Source: Alteribacter keqinensis (GTDB lineage: Bacteria > Bacillota > Bacilli > Bacillales > Salisediminibacteriaceae). Taken from it: a stretch of 64,000 nt of DNA. Every line of letters starts with the position of its first letter. Within the stretch, counting starts at the first letter, position 1. Under the pieces are notes generated by a model. It did not search any database, had not been told where the DNA came from, and saw only the letters and a program-made list of their open reading frames with translations. A program made the translations under genes and the position numbers. The DNA is taken from NCBI RefSeq assembly GCF_003710255.1, contig NZ_RHIB01000003.1, positions 62,001 to 126,000 of the forward strand, read 5' to 3'. Positions 51,534 to 59,776 of the stretch are shown here, piece after piece.

Positions 51534-51632
51534 ACTCCCCGAATGCTGTCGAATTCGCAGTCCTTTTCTATAAGAAAATTTCGTATGAAAAAGACCTATG
51601 GTTTCGTCAAAATTCGGGTGGTGACAGGCACC
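51534..51632. repeat. Paired GGTGCCTGTCAC repeats forming a long hairpin
   Basis: GGTGCCTGTCAC(T)CCCCGAAT...GTCGAA (51534-51563) faces its inverse TTTCGTCAAAATTCGGG(TG)GTGACAGGCACC (51602-51632) across about 40 nt. Single arms of the family occur at 1426 and 52568. Confidence 0.8.
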
Positions 51633-51635
51633 GTT

Positions 51636-52544
51636 TTAGTTCGTGTACACTCTCAGATTCGCATAAATGGTCTCCAGTGTCGGAGCCGGTATGCCTTGCT
51701 CGTCTGCCTTTTCAAGAAGGTAGCCGAAGAAGTGGTCTCCTTCTACGGAAAGGCCTTTCTCCATGTCCCGCTGGAGTGATGATTTCATTGTGTGCTCGAT
51801 GTCATGCAGCTTGTCCCAGTTCGCTTCCTCCACTCCGTCAGGCAGAGGTGCATCGAGGGATTTCATAATCGCCGCTGCTTCTGTAAGCGTCTTTTTCACT
51901 GTTTTACTGCCGTATTCATCATCACGGATCGGTCCGATTGGCGAGCGGTAAAGGGACGTAACGCCAGACAGGGTTGAAATGAATAAGTACTTTTTCCACA
52001 TATCGGCGAGGATCGTTTCAGAAAGCACAAAGTTACTCTTCGTGTTACTGAATGTGTCTTCGAGCCTTGAAACACGCTCGGAGCGCTCCCCTGATCTTTC
52101 CCCGAAGATGAAATCGTGGGTGCCGCTGGACTGTATGATGTGCCCTTGTTCGTTCAGCGTAGCTTCCACAAAGCAGAGGCCTCCGAGGACATTTTCTTCA
52201 CCAAAAGCGGCAATCAGCCTGTCCATGTGGGCAATGCCGTTTAACAGAGGGATAATCATCGTATTTTCCCCAACATAAGGCCGGATGTCTTCTATCGCCT
52301 GATCCAGCTGGTACGCCTTCATGGAAAGAAGGACCGCATCGAAAGGTCCGGCTATTTCGCCGGCCTGAATAAGAGTGGGGGTGGTTTGGAAATCACCGTG
52401 AATACTCCGGATATGCAGCCCGGTTTCTTCGAGCTGTTTGCGTCTTCGTTCACGGACGAGAAACGTCACGTCCTCGCCTTTTTCCACCAGGCGGCCACCA
52501 AAGTATCCGCCAATCGCTCCTGCACCAACCATTAGTAGTTTCAT
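51636..52544 (-). CDS. panE: 2-dehydropantoate 2-reductase family protein (PanE/ApbA)
   Basis: A 302-residue oxidoreductase: N-terminal MVGAGAIGGYFGGRLVEKGEDV dinucleotide fold, LLNGIAHMDRL, FVEATLNEQGHIIQSSG and the C-terminal Lys/Glu region KKYLFISTLSGVTSLYRSPIG typical of the ketopantoate reductase family. True PanE makes pantoate for coenzyme A, but Bacillaceae often hold several paralogs of unknown substrate, so the symbol is provisional. It is flanked by dispersed repeat copies on both sides. Confidence 0.8.
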   Translation of the reverse strand: MKLLMVGAGAIGGYFGGRLVEKGEDVTFLVRERRRKQLEETGLHIRSIHGDFQTTPTLIQAGEIAGPFDAVLLSMKAYQLDQAIEDIRPYVGENTMIIPLLNGIAHMDRLIAAFGEENVLGGLCFVEATLNEQGHIIQSSGTHDFIFGERSGERSERVSRLEDTFSNTKSNFVLSETILADMWKKYLFISTLSGVTSLYRSPIGPIRDDEYGSKTVKKTLTEAAAIMKSLDAPLPDGVEEANWDKLHDIEHTMKSSLQRDMEKGLSVEGDHFFGYLLEKADEQGIPAPTLETIYANLRVYTN

Positions 52545-52567
52545 AGTGCCCTCCCTTTATTTTCCCG

Positions 52568-52599
52568 GGTGCCTGTCACTCCCCGGTATTTGTCGAAAT
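52568..52599 (-). repeat. Single arm of the GGTGCCTGTCAC repeat family
   Basis: GGTGCCTGTCACTCCCCGGT then ATTTGTCGAAAT; 22 bp upstream of the panE start codon. Confidence 0.75.
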
Positions 52600-52709
52600 T
52601 ATAAGTCTATTATACATGAATCATAGCAGGAGAATGGGCAAAGCGCTTAGGAGATTATAAGATGGAAGAGAGTGATAAAATGAAAAAAGAGAAAATGAGG
52701 AGGATTCCG

Positions 52710-53183
52710 ATGATAGAGCTTTTTCAATACAACTGGGAAGTTCGGGAAGAGTGGTTTGACTGGTGTGAAGAGGTTCCACACGAAGAGCTTGTGAAAAAGC
52801 GTACGGGCGGAATGGAAAGCATTCTGCATAATTTGTTTCACGTGATCAATTGCGAGCAGCTCTGGATTAATCACATGCGGGGAGAGCCTGTGATTGAAAC
52901 GGACATGAAATCAATCACTGTTCTTGAAGAAGTGAAAGAATTTTCACGTATCACAAAGCCGGTCACAATGGCCTTTTTGGAGTCGTATGAAACGTCCGGG
53001 GAAGACCGGATTCTTGAGGTGAAGAGCAGCAGGACGGGGGAGATCCGGTCGTTTTCGTATGATAAAGTGATTCTCCACATTATCACCCATGAAATTCATC
53101 ACATTGGCCAGGTGTCCGTGTGGTCGAGGGAGGTTGGCCTGAAGCCAGTTTCGTCTGATCTTATCATAAGGGATTACTTTTGA
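52710..53183 (+). CDS. DinB-family putative metalloenzyme
   Basis: A 157-residue four-helix DinB/YfiT-type protein. Metal ligands are probably H44 (HNLFHVI) and H127/H131 (THEIHH). Members include thiol-dependent transferases and damage-inducible proteins of unknown role. GAGGAGG 6 nt upstream selects ATG 52710; the upstream ATGs at 52662 and 52680 add a lysine-rich tail not seen in the family. Confidence 0.85.
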   Translation: MIELFQYNWEVREEWFDWCEEVPHEELVKKRTGGMESILHNLFHVINCEQLWINHMRGEPVIETDMKSITVLEEVKEFSRITKPVTMAFLESYETSGEDRILEVKSSRTGEIRSFSYDKVILHIITHEIHHIGQVSVWSREVGLKPVSSDLIIRDYF

Positions 53184-53199
53184 AGGAAGGCAAACAAAA

Positions 53200-53242
53200 A
53201 AGCAATGGAATTTCCACAGAGAAATCCACTGCTTTTTTTACG
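53200..53242. terminator. Bidirectional terminator between dinB-like and tautomerase genes
   Basis: AAAAAAGCA-TGGA-TTTC pairs with GAAA-TCCA-TGCTTTTTTT, serving both convergent genes. Confidence 0.85.
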
Positions 53243-53244
53243 TG

Positions 53245-53454
53245 CTACTGCCCTCTTTTTCGACGGTCGGTAATAAGTTCGGCGCCGAGTCCGTAGTTGT
53301 CGGTGTCGATTTCGTCAATGATGACAACGGTTGAAGCGGGGTTTTTGTTTAATGTTTCTTCCAAAAGATTGGTGACGCCTTTTACAAGGGTCTCCTTTTC
53401 CGCTTTTGTAAGTCCACCGCTTTCTTTAGTCACTTTAATGTTTACATATGGCAT
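53245..53454 (-). CDS. 4-oxalocrotonate tautomerase family protein
   Basis: A 69-residue tautomerase. After removal of Met the N-terminal proline of PYVNIKVTKESGGLTKAEK is the catalytic base. The C-terminal VVIIDEIDTDNYGLGAEL matches the family. GAGGAGGTG 7 nt upstream selects ATG 53454. It may tautomerise 2-hydroxymuconate-type acids, but it is 8 kb from the 4-hydroxyphenylacetate genes and many such proteins have unknown roles. Confidence 0.88.
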   Translation of the reverse strand: MPYVNIKVTKESGGLTKAEKETLVKGVTNLLEETLNKNPASTVVIIDEIDTDNYGLGAELITDRRKRGQ

Positions 53455-53866
53455 GGACATACACCTCCTCATTCTATGATGGCAGATAACGTTTCCTATT
53501 GTCTTCTTTCCTGTTCTTTGGAAAATTCAAACTGAGCTGGCTCACCTCACTGCCTTCCAGCACCTCTTTGCTTGCGTCTTTCATGGAGAGCGCAGGCTGC
53601 CTGACTTCACTCTGAATTTCCCTGATGTTTATTATAATTAAAGGGTTTTGAGTCAGCCGGAAGAACAGGGGGTGGCACGGCGCGATTGGGAATTATCTGG
53701 ATCCGGATCTGGATATCTTAACCTAAATCCTTGATATATTAAAATTCATCCGGCATATCTTAACATTCCCGCGGGATATCTTAACACAAACCCACAAAAA
53801 CAATCCTCCTCCGTTGAAAACACTAAAGAGAGGGCGTATAGTTGCCCCTAAAGGAGGCATGTTGTG
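53455..53866. other. Intergenic region holding a 21-bp array
   Basis: No gene seen. Apart from the array at 53711-53786 the region is featureless; a TTATAAT at 53633-53638 might be a -10 element, but no matching -35 was found. Confidence 0.4.
53711..53786. repeat. 21-bp periodic array, ATATCTTAAC type, four units
   Basis: ATATCTTAAC starts at 53713, 53755 and 53776, and the variant ATATATTAAA at 53734: exactly 21 bp between neighbours. Fillers differ. On the minus strand the unit reads GTTAAGATAT. Confidence 0.78.
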
Positions 53867-54220
53867 ATGAGCTTTTTCAGTAAAGGTGACAACCGTGAAA
53901 AACATATGCAGCAGGCAGAGGAATTTTTGTTTGAAGGGGAGACTCTTGAAGGAACTTACGGACTTATGATTGACTTCGTGGCATTTACGAGCCACCGGAT
54001 TCTCTTTGTGGACCGCTCTCTCATGTCGAAGTCCAAGTCCGCTGTATACTCTATTCCCTATGAAAAAATCGAAGAAATTGCCATTGAAAAAACCGGTGTA
54101 TTTTCCTTTTCCAACAACATCGAAATCGCAACAAAACGGACGACACACTCCCTGCGTTTTATGAAAGACACCGACGTGATGCAGTTTTACAGGGATTTAT
54201 CCAAAAGAATCTGTACGTAA
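53867..54220 (+). CDS. Bacterial PH-domain protein
   Basis: A 117-residue cytosolic protein with the bacterial pleckstrin-homology fold: EEFLFEGETLEGTYGLMIDFVAFTSHRILFVD, PYEKIEEIAIEKTG and a C-terminal helix DVMQFYRDLSKRI. Similar small proteins in Bacillus have unknown roles, perhaps in envelope stress. AAGGAGG 9 nt upstream selects ATG 53867 over GTG 53864. Just downstream of the 21-bp array. Confidence 0.8.
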   Translation: MSFFSKGDNREKHMQQAEEFLFEGETLEGTYGLMIDFVAFTSHRILFVDRSLMSKSKSAVYSIPYEKIEEIAIEKTGVFSFSNNIEIATKRTTHSLRFMKDTDVMQFYRDLSKRICT

Positions 54221-54223
54221 TAC

Positions 54224-54264
54224 GCAAGGCTGTAACCATCAAAAGATGATTACAGCTTTTTTTG
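54224..54264 (+). terminator. Terminator after the PH-domain gene
   Basis: AGGCTGTAA pairs with TTACAGCTT, followed by T7; loop includes CCATC/GATG. Confidence 0.8.
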
Positions 54265-54416
54265 TTCCTGTCCTAATATAAACCGGTGGTTTCGACAACA
54301 TTGAAGTGGTGACATGGGTCTCAAAAAATGTTTCGTATGAAAAATATGGATTCATCCATACTATCAAAGAAAAAATGTTCACTTTAATGCCAATTAAACA
54401 AAAGGAGAAAAGTGCT

Positions 54417-55079
54417 TTGAAAAAATTACTGATAGTTACACTTTTAATTACTACGATCTTTACTTTCTTCATTTCACCACTCACGGAAGTAAATGCAGAG
54501 ATAAATCATCCGCAAAATGATGAATGTATGACTGAATCTGCGGTCCAGTTAAAAGGAGATCTCAGAAAACTGTGGATTGACCATACAATATGGACAAGAA
54601 GTTATATCGTCAGCGCCCTGGAAGGTCTGGAAGATCAGGAAAAGATACTGGAGAGGCTGTTGAAAAACCAGGATGACTTAGGAGATGCAATAAAACCGTA
54701 TTATGGAGAAGAAGCAGGCCAAAAACTAGCTGAGCTTTTACGTGAGCACATTATAATTGCAGGCAGTTTGGTCGGAGCGGTTAAAAACGAAGATGCTGCC
54801 GAGATAGATAAGTACAATAAAGAATGGTACAAAAATGCAGATGATATTTCTGAATTTCTCAGCAGTGCCAATCCAAACTGGTCCTATAACGAACTGCAGG
54901 ATTTACTGTACATGCATTTAAAATTGGTTGCTGATATAGTCACAGCAAGAGTGAACAAAGATTGGGACGCAGATATTCTTGCTTTTGATAAAGGTGAAGA
55001 CCATATTATCGTATTGGCCGATGCATTGACAGATGGGATTATTAAGCAGTTCCCCGATCAATTTAAAACAACCGAATAA
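54417..55079 (+). CDS. Secreted helical protein of unknown function (220 aa)
   Basis: Starts from TTG at 54417, 9 nt after AAAGGAG. The frame is open upstream to 54306, but without a ribosome binding site and through a decayed repeat. Signal peptide LLIVTLLITTIFTFFISPLT, cleavage probably near VNA-E. The mature part is helical with repeated motifs (DHTIWTRSYIVSAL, ERLLKNQDDLGDAIKPYYGE, NADDISEFLSSANPNWSYNE). Homologues in Bacillus are often given misleading enzyme names; I see no catalytic motif. Exported or surface protein. Confidence 0.72.
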   Translation: MKKLLIVTLLITTIFTFFISPLTEVNAEINHPQNDECMTESAVQLKGDLRKLWIDHTIWTRSYIVSALEGLEDQEKILERLLKNQDDLGDAIKPYYGEEAGQKLAELLREHIIIAGSLVGAVKNEDAAEIDKYNKEWYKNADDISEFLSSANPNWSYNELQDLLYMHLKLVADIVTARVNKDWDADILAFDKGEDHIIVLADALTDGIIKQFPDQFKTTE

Positions 55080-55121
55080 TGATCAATATCTGCTTAATTA
55101 AACACGAAGGAAAAATCAAGA

Positions 55122-55157
55122 AAGCCGTAACCATCCCTTAGATGATTACGGCTTTCT
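55122..55157. terminator. Bidirectional terminator between the secreted protein and peroxidase genes
   Basis: GAAAGCCGTAA-CCATC and GATGATTACGGCTTTC pair; T-rich flanks on both strands. Confidence 0.78.
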
Positions 55158-55158
55158 G

Positions 55159-55644
55159 TTAGTCTTTTAACAGCTTCCGTACGTCATCCTCCATCTTTTT
55201 CGGTGATGTCTGAGGAGAGTAGCGCTTCACCACTTCACCATTGCCATCAACCAGAAACTTCGTGAAATTCCACTTGATCTCAGAGCTCAGTAATCCTTGT
55301 TGGGACGCCTTCAAGTGTTTATAAAGCGGGTGGGCTCCGTCTCCGTTCACTTTAATTTTGGAAAAGAGAGGAAAGGTGACGCCGAAATTGATTTCGCACG
55401 TTTCCGTCATGTTTTCATCCTTAACCGGCTCCTGGTTCATAAACTGGTTGCACGGAAAGCCGAGGACAGCGAGCCCGTCATCCTTGTATGACTGGTAAAG
55501 GCGCTCGAGCTCTTTAAACTGCCCGGAAAGGCCGCATTTCGTGGCTGTGTTGACGATAACCATCGGCTGTCCTTTGTATTCATGAAGAGAGACTTCTTCT
55601 CCGTTTGGTTTTTTAACTGAGAAATCATGTACTGTTTCTGCCAT
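55159..55644 (-). CDS. Glutathione-peroxidase-family thiol peroxidase
   Basis: A 161-residue protein of the BsaA/GPx family: VNTATKCGLSGQFKELE with catalytic Cys37 in place of selenocysteine, GFPCNQFMNQEP with the conserved Gln, and WNFTKFLVDGNGEVV with the Trp and Asn of the tetrad. It reduces peroxides, probably with thioredoxin or bacillithiol in a bacillus. AAAGGAGG precedes the ATG. Monocistronic. Confidence 0.92.
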   Translation of the reverse strand: MAETVHDFSVKKPNGEEVSLHEYKGQPMVIVNTATKCGLSGQFKELERLYQSYKDDGLAVLGFPCNQFMNQEPVKDENMTETCEINFGVTFPLFSKIKVNGDGAHPLYKHLKASQQGLLSSEIKWNFTKFLVDGNGEVVKRYSPQTSPKKMEDDVRKLLKD

Positions 55645-55724
55645 GATGTCTCCTCCTTTACGTTTGATAGGTTTATCATAAAAACAGAAGGGGAGAAAAA
55701 CAAAACATATGCTTAAAACACAAA

Positions 55725-55756
55725 AACCCCCCTGCCAAAAGTGACAGAGGGGAAAT
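55725..55756 (-). terminator. Terminator of the ect operon
   Basis: On the minus strand CCCCTCTG pairs with CAGGGGGG, followed by TTTTTGTGTTTT. Confidence 0.85.
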
Positions 55757-55757
55757 T

Positions 55758-56147
55758 CTAGCTTTCTGTAACAAGGGGATAGACACCGTTTTCGTCATGG
55801 GTTTCCTGACCGGTAATAGGCGGGTTAAACACGCAAACCATACGCATGTCCGTTGTTGCCCGGAGGAGGTGCTCGTCGTGCTCATCGAGAGCATAGAGCG
55901 TGTTTGCGGAAATCGGGTGAACCTTGTTATCCTTCAGCGTCACCACTTCGCCTTCCCCTTCGATGCAGTACACCGATTCCAGATGATTCTGGTACCAGAT
56001 ATGAGTTTCGGTGCCGGCTTTAATAACTGTATCGTGCACGGAGTAGCCCATGCCGGAGTCTTTTAAAATCAGGCGGCGGCTCGTCCAGTTTTCGCCTTTT
56101 ATTTCGTTTTCTGTATTCAACACATCGTCCAATTTTACAACTTTCAT
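55758..56147 (-). CDS. ectC: L-ectoine synthase
   Basis: A 129-residue cupin that cyclises N-gamma-acetyl-diaminobutyrate to ectoine in the cytosol. [24 protein letters not shown] at the start, [24 protein letters not shown] with metal-binding residues, and [14 protein letters not shown] are conserved EctC segments. AAGGAGG lies upstream. It is the last gene of ectABC, but is separated from ectB by about 176 bp that contain a dispersed repeat. Confidence 0.96.
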   Translation of the reverse strand: MKVVKLDDVLNTENEIKGENWTSRRLILKDSGMGYSVHDTVIKAGTETHIWYQNHLESVYCIEGEGEVVTLKDNKVHPISANTLYALDEHDEHLLRATTDMRMVCVFNPPITGQETHDENGVYPLVTES

Positions 56148-56164
56148 TGTTTTGACCTCCTTGT

Positions 56165-56322
56165 ATGTTCAGTGGCTTTTATTTGAGTTGCAATGCCTCC
56201 ATTCGGTTGCTCGCCTGTTACGATAACTCCCCTCGTAACAGACTTTAAAAAGGCAACCGTTACGTTCATTGCCTAGAAAGCATTGGAAGTAGTTAAAGAG
56301 CAAACTTTTTCAGTGCGTTCTG
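56165..56322. repeat. Dispersed element, copy 2, between ectB and ectC
   Basis: Shares TTTTATTTGAGT-GCAATG, GGTTGCTCGCCTG, GCAACCGTTACGTTCATTGC and the final CTTTTTCAGTGC hairpin arm with the copy at 40513-40665. It includes an inner hairpin (CTGTTACGA-TCGTAACAG). It lies inside the ect transcription unit. Confidence 0.65.
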
Positions 56323-56323
56323 T

Positions 56324-57598
56324 TCAGTCTGCAACCTGCTTGTGATTGGCGAGTACGCTTTTGATACTTTCCTCAATAATTCCAAAGCCTTCTTCGAGTC
56401 CCTGGTCATCGATGATCAGAGGGGGGAAAAGCTTGAACACTTCATCATTGCCCCCGGATGTTTCCATGATCAGACCGCGGTTAAACGCCTCTTCTGCTAT
56501 TTTGGACGAAAGCCCTTCAACAGGTGAGGCAATGCCCTGCATGAATCCGCGCCCCCGTACTTCTCCCTGCAGATCAGGAAAGCGTCGGACAAGGCTGTTC
56601 AAAAACGCTGTTATTTTCCCGGACTTTTCCTTAATGCTTTCTTCAAATGCGCTGTCCTCCCAGTAAGTAAGGGATTCGGTGGCCGTTACGAAGGCATGAT
56701 TGTTTCCGCGGAACGTGCCATTATGTTCACCGGGACTCCACTGGTCGTGCTCCGGCTTAATCAATGTGAGGGCAAGGGGAAGTCCATAGCCCCCGATGGA
56801 CTTGGACAGGCAGATGATGTCGGGCTTGATCCCGGCTTTCTCAAATGAGAAGAATGTGCCTGTGCGGCCGACCCCGGCCTGAACATCGTCGATGATCAGA
56901 AGAATTCCCCAATTTTCGCAGATCTCTTCAATTCGCTTAATCCATTCAAAACGGGCGGTATTAATGCCCCCTTCTCCCTGGACAGTCTCAAGAATCATGG
57001 CAGCGGGAATTGCCACGCCGCTCCCGTTATCTTCAAGAAAACGCTCGAGGTAATCGAGGCTTTCGTTCTCATCCATAAAATTATCAAACGGCATCGTCAC
57101 CGAATTGGTGAGGGGGACACCGGCCCCTTTTCGTTTAGCCGAATTTCCAGACACGGCGAGTGACCCGATCGTCATTCCGTGAAATCCGCGGGTAAAGCTG
57201 ATCACATCGGTGCGTCCCGTAACCTTGCGGGCAATTTTCAACGCGCTTTCGACGGTGTTGGTCCCCGTCGGCCCCGGAAACATCACCTTGTATTCCATGT
57301 CGCGGGGTTTTAAAATGACATCGTTAAACCGCTTCAGGAAATCAGCTTTTGCTTCAGTCGCCTTATCAAGGGAGTGGGTAATCCCGTCATTCTGGATATA
57401 GTCAATGAGCTTTTTCTTCATTCGTGGCTCATTATGTCCGTAGTTCAGGGCGCCTGCCCCTGCAAAAAAGTCGAGATATTCCTTTCCTTCAGTGTCCCAC
57501 AGCTTGTAGCCGCTCGCTTTTGTAAAAACAGCCGGAAAGCTTCTTACATAGCTGCGCACACTGGATTCCATCTCATCAAAAATTGTCAGATCTGTCAT
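56324..57598 (-). CDS. ectB: Diaminobutyrate-2-oxoglutarate transaminase
   Basis: A 424-residue class III aminotransferase that makes L-2,4-diaminobutyrate from aspartate semialdehyde and glutamate. [42 protein letters not shown], the PLP region [20 protein letters not shown] and the Schiff-base lysine in [14 protein letters not shown] are visible. GGAGG upstream favours ATG 57598 over ATG 57616. It begins 4 bp after ectA ends. Confidence 0.96.
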   Translation of the reverse strand: MTDLTIFDEMESSVRSYVRSFPAVFTKASGYKLWDTEGKEYLDFFAGAGALNYGHNEPRMKKKLIDYIQNDGITHSLDKATEAKADFLKRFNDVILKPRDMEYKVMFPGPTGTNTVESALKIARKVTGRTDVISFTRGFHGMTIGSLAVSGNSAKRKGAGVPLTNSVTMPFDNFMDENESLDYLERFLEDNGSGVAIPAAMILETVQGEGGINTARFEWIKRIEEICENWGILLIIDDVQAGVGRTGTFFSFEKAGIKPDIICLSKSIGGYGLPLALTLIKPEHDQWSPGEHNGTFRGNNHAFVTATESLTYWEDSAFEESIKEKSGKITAFLNSLVRRFPDLQGEVRGRGFMQGIASPVEGLSSKIAEEAFNRGLIMETSGGNDEVFKLFPPLIIDDQGLEEGFGIIEESIKSVLANHKQVAD

Positions 57599-57602
57599 GT
57601 TC

Positions 57603-58124
57603 CTAAATCCCTCCATTGCGTTTTTCAGTCATTGGTCCAACCCTGAATGTAAGTTCAGATTCGTGATCATCTTCTGGAAAAAGTTCGGCAGGAAAGCAGG
57701 TTGATACGACACACGAGGTTGAAAAATCCCGCGCCAGTCCTCTGAAAAGAGCTTCGGAAGCTCCGTTTGAAGGGGTCACGGTTGCTTCAAGGAAGCGGAC
57801 ATTTCTGCAAGCTTCTCTCGAAAGGAGCTCGTTCATCATTTTTGAGGCGACTCCTTTACCCCTTTGGGAAGTGTCGACGCCAACCTGCCAGATAAAGATC
57901 GTGTCTTCTTGTTTGGGAGGAATAAAAGCGGTGATGAAGCCAACCAAACGGTCCTGTTCTTTTGCTGCTACACACGTCTCCCCGAAAAACTCACACATCA
58001 TCAGATACTTGTAGGATGAGTTTTGATCAAGGGAGGTGCTGTTCACTAACTTCCACATGGCAGCCCCGTCATTCACGGTCGGCTTTGAAAACGTGACATC
58101 GCGTACGGTCGAATTTGTGCTCAT
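57603..58124 (-). CDS. ectA: L-2,4-diaminobutyrate N-acetyltransferase
   Basis: A 173-residue GNAT acetyltransferase, second step of ectoine synthesis: [28 protein letters not shown] at the start and acetyl-CoA-binding [28 protein letters not shown] precedes the ATG. First gene of ectABC, with a promoter at 58198-58226. Confidence 0.96.
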   Translation of the reverse strand: MSTNSTVRDVTFSKPTVNDGAAMWKLVNSTSLDQNSSYKYLMMCEFFGETCVAAKEQDRLVGFITAFIPPKQEDTIFIWQVGVDTSQRGKGVASKMMNELLSREACRNVRFLEATVTPSNGASEALFRGLARDFSTSCVVSTCFPAELFPEDDHESELTFRVGPMTEKRNGGI

Positions 58125-58197
58125 AAAAATAAACCGCCTTTAATGGACCTGATAAGAACCCTCTCCTTTTGAAAGCGTTTTTTAAAGCACATAGATA

Positions 58198-58226
58198 AGC
58201 ATAGTAACAGGACTGATTTTAATCAA
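58198..58226 (-). promoter_or_regulatory. Candidate promoter of ectABC
   Basis: On the minus strand TTGATT (58226-58221), a 17-nt spacer, TATGCT (58203-58198), about 74 bp before ectA. The rest of the gap up to 58478 has no gene. A cre-like TGAAAGCGTTTTTT lies downstream of the promoter at about 58170. Confidence 0.6.
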
Positions 58227-58478
58227 ACGGCATAAAGGAGCGTGACTGGCTAAAGATTCCAGTGAGTACAAGTGAGTAGAGAAGACCGGGGTCATTGTTT
58301 GGATAACTCTGAAAATTAAGGGAATTCTGTGCCGTCTATGTTTTTATACCCAATGAGACAGGAGTGATTGTTACAGTTGTGTTACAGGTTTTGAGGGAAT
58401 GACAGAGCTTCGGATGGTACATGAAATGAGAAACAGGGTAAAGAAAAGAAGAATGTCACTTGAAGGAGGGCGATCACG

Positions 58479-59312
58479 GTGTTTCACTTTGATCATATTA
58501 TTCATTACGTGGAGGATGCGAATAAAACGAAGGAAGCGTTCCAGGAACTGGGACTTCATGCCGTAACCGGAGGAAGACACGAAAATCAGGGCACATACAA
58601 CACGCTTTGTCATTTTGATTTGAGCTACATCGAGTTTTTGAGTATTGAAGACCGGGCGCTGTTCGAGAAGGTTATTAAAGAGAAGAGGGATTCGAGCCCG
58701 TTTGCCACCATTGCACACGATCAGTTCACAGAAGGATTCTCACGGATTGCTCTTCGTACCCGGGGGCTGGACACACTGGCAGCCACATTCATGGAAAAAG
58801 GACTGAAGGTTACAGGTCCTGTTCCTCTCAGCCGGAAACGGCCGGACGGGAGTGTCCTCGAGTGGTCGCTTCTGTTTATTGAAGACGAAGAGTCAAAAAT
58901 GCCCCTTCCGTTTTTTATCGACTGGCATCAGACCGATGAAGAACGGCGGGAAGAACTGAAGAAGCATCACGTTATTTCCCCCAATGATAGTGGCGAAGCG
59001 TCCTTGTCTCATGTGACGATCGCTGTGGAAAACCTGGATGAGACGGTCGCCAGGTGGGCTTTGTTATTCGGACTGTCTAAAGGTGACATATATGAAGATG
59101 AAGATCTCAATGCACGCGTTCAGAAGCTTCACCTCGAGGGAGGGGATCTGTATTTTGCTTCCCCGAATGGGGAGGGTCCCGCAGCCCAAATCCTCCGAGC
59201 CCGGGGCGAGCGTCCTTATAAAGTGACGATTGAAAGCGGGCGTATAAATGAAGAACGGGTGATTCATCGTGGGAACTATCAGTTCAAACAAGCGGAGAAT
59301 GGAAAAGGTTAA
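58479..59312 (+). CDS. VOC protein with glyoxalase-3-type domain (277 aa)
   Basis: Two vicinal-oxygen-chelate modules: FHFDHIIHYVEDANKTKEAFQELGL at the start, and a second beginning ASLSHVTIAVENLDETVARWALLFGL near residue 175. Between them lies FIDWHQTDEERREELKKH. GAAGGAGGG precedes the GTG start. The family is close to glyoxalase-like domain 3 proteins of unknown substrate in Bacillus. Monocistronic; no clear terminator found. Confidence 0.82.
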   Translation: MFHFDHIIHYVEDANKTKEAFQELGLHAVTGGRHENQGTYNTLCHFDLSYIEFLSIEDRALFEKVIKEKRDSSPFATIAHDQFTEGFSRIALRTRGLDTLAATFMEKGLKVTGPVPLSRKRPDGSVLEWSLLFIEDEESKMPLPFFIDWHQTDEERREELKKHHVISPNDSGEASLSHVTIAVENLDETVARWALLFGLSKGDIYEDEDLNARVQKLHLEGGDLYFASPNGEGPAAQILRARGERPYKVTIESGRINEERVIHRGNYQFKQAENGKG

Positions 59313-59341
59313 CGAGAGAAGCAGTTATTACTTACCCTTTC

Positions 59342-59377
59342 ATACCCCTATGGGTATTTGGGTTTTTGTGATATAAT
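59342..59377 (+). promoter_or_regulatory. CsoR/CstR-type operator and extended -10 promoter before the rhodanese
   Basis: The palindrome ATACCCCTATGGGTAT (59342-59357) matches the operator of the CsoR/CstR repressor family. TGATATAAT, an extended -10, ends at 59377; the operator covers the expected -35. In staphylococci CstR senses persulfides and controls rhodanese genes. No CstR gene is in this window. Confidence 0.75.
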
Positions 59378-59467
59378 CAAATTGTACGTGGTCATACTAG
59401 CAAATAAGAGGTGACATAGATGTCCATTAAAAAGGCATTATGCCAATTAATTAGAGGAGGAAATAAG

Positions 59468-59767
59468 ATGAGGGAAATGACAGCGGAAGAAGTAGCACAA
59501 GCTGCGAAGAACAACAAGGATGTAAGCATTATCGATGTGCGGGAAGATGAAGAGGTGGCAGAGGGAATGATTCCCGGCGCGCGCCACATTCCTCTCGGAC
59601 AGGTACCGGACAGGCTCGATGAACTTGATAAGGATAAAGAACACATTATGGTGTGCCGTTCAGGAGCCAGAAGCGGCCGGGCCGGATCCTTCCTGAAAAA
59701 AGAAGGGTATGACGTCATCAATATGAGCGGCGGTATGCTCGAGTGGAAAGATGAAGTTCAGAAGTAA
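59468..59767 (+). CDS. Single-domain rhodanese (sulfurtransferase)
   Basis: A 99-residue rhodanese domain: EMTAEEVAQAAKNNKDVSII, IDVREDEEVAEGMIPGARHIPLG and the active-site loop CRSGARS with Cys63. It transfers sulfane sulfur from thiosulfate or persulfides to acceptors. AGAGGAGG places the start at ATG 59468. The frame is open to an ATG at 59420 that has its own GAGGTGA, so a 16-residue longer form is possible. The CsoR/CstR-type operator upstream fits a role in persulfide detoxification. Confidence 0.9.
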   Translation: MREMTAEEVAQAAKNNKDVSIIDVREDEEVAEGMIPGARHIPLGQVPDRLDELDKDKEHIMVCRSGARSGRAGSFLKKEGYDVINMSGGMLEWKDEVQK

Positions 59768-59776
59768 TGGTGATAT

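Noticed and set aside
59420-59467. Separate leader peptide before the rhodanese
   Set aside because: In frame with the rhodanese without a stop, so it is at most an alternative N-terminus rather than a leader peptide.
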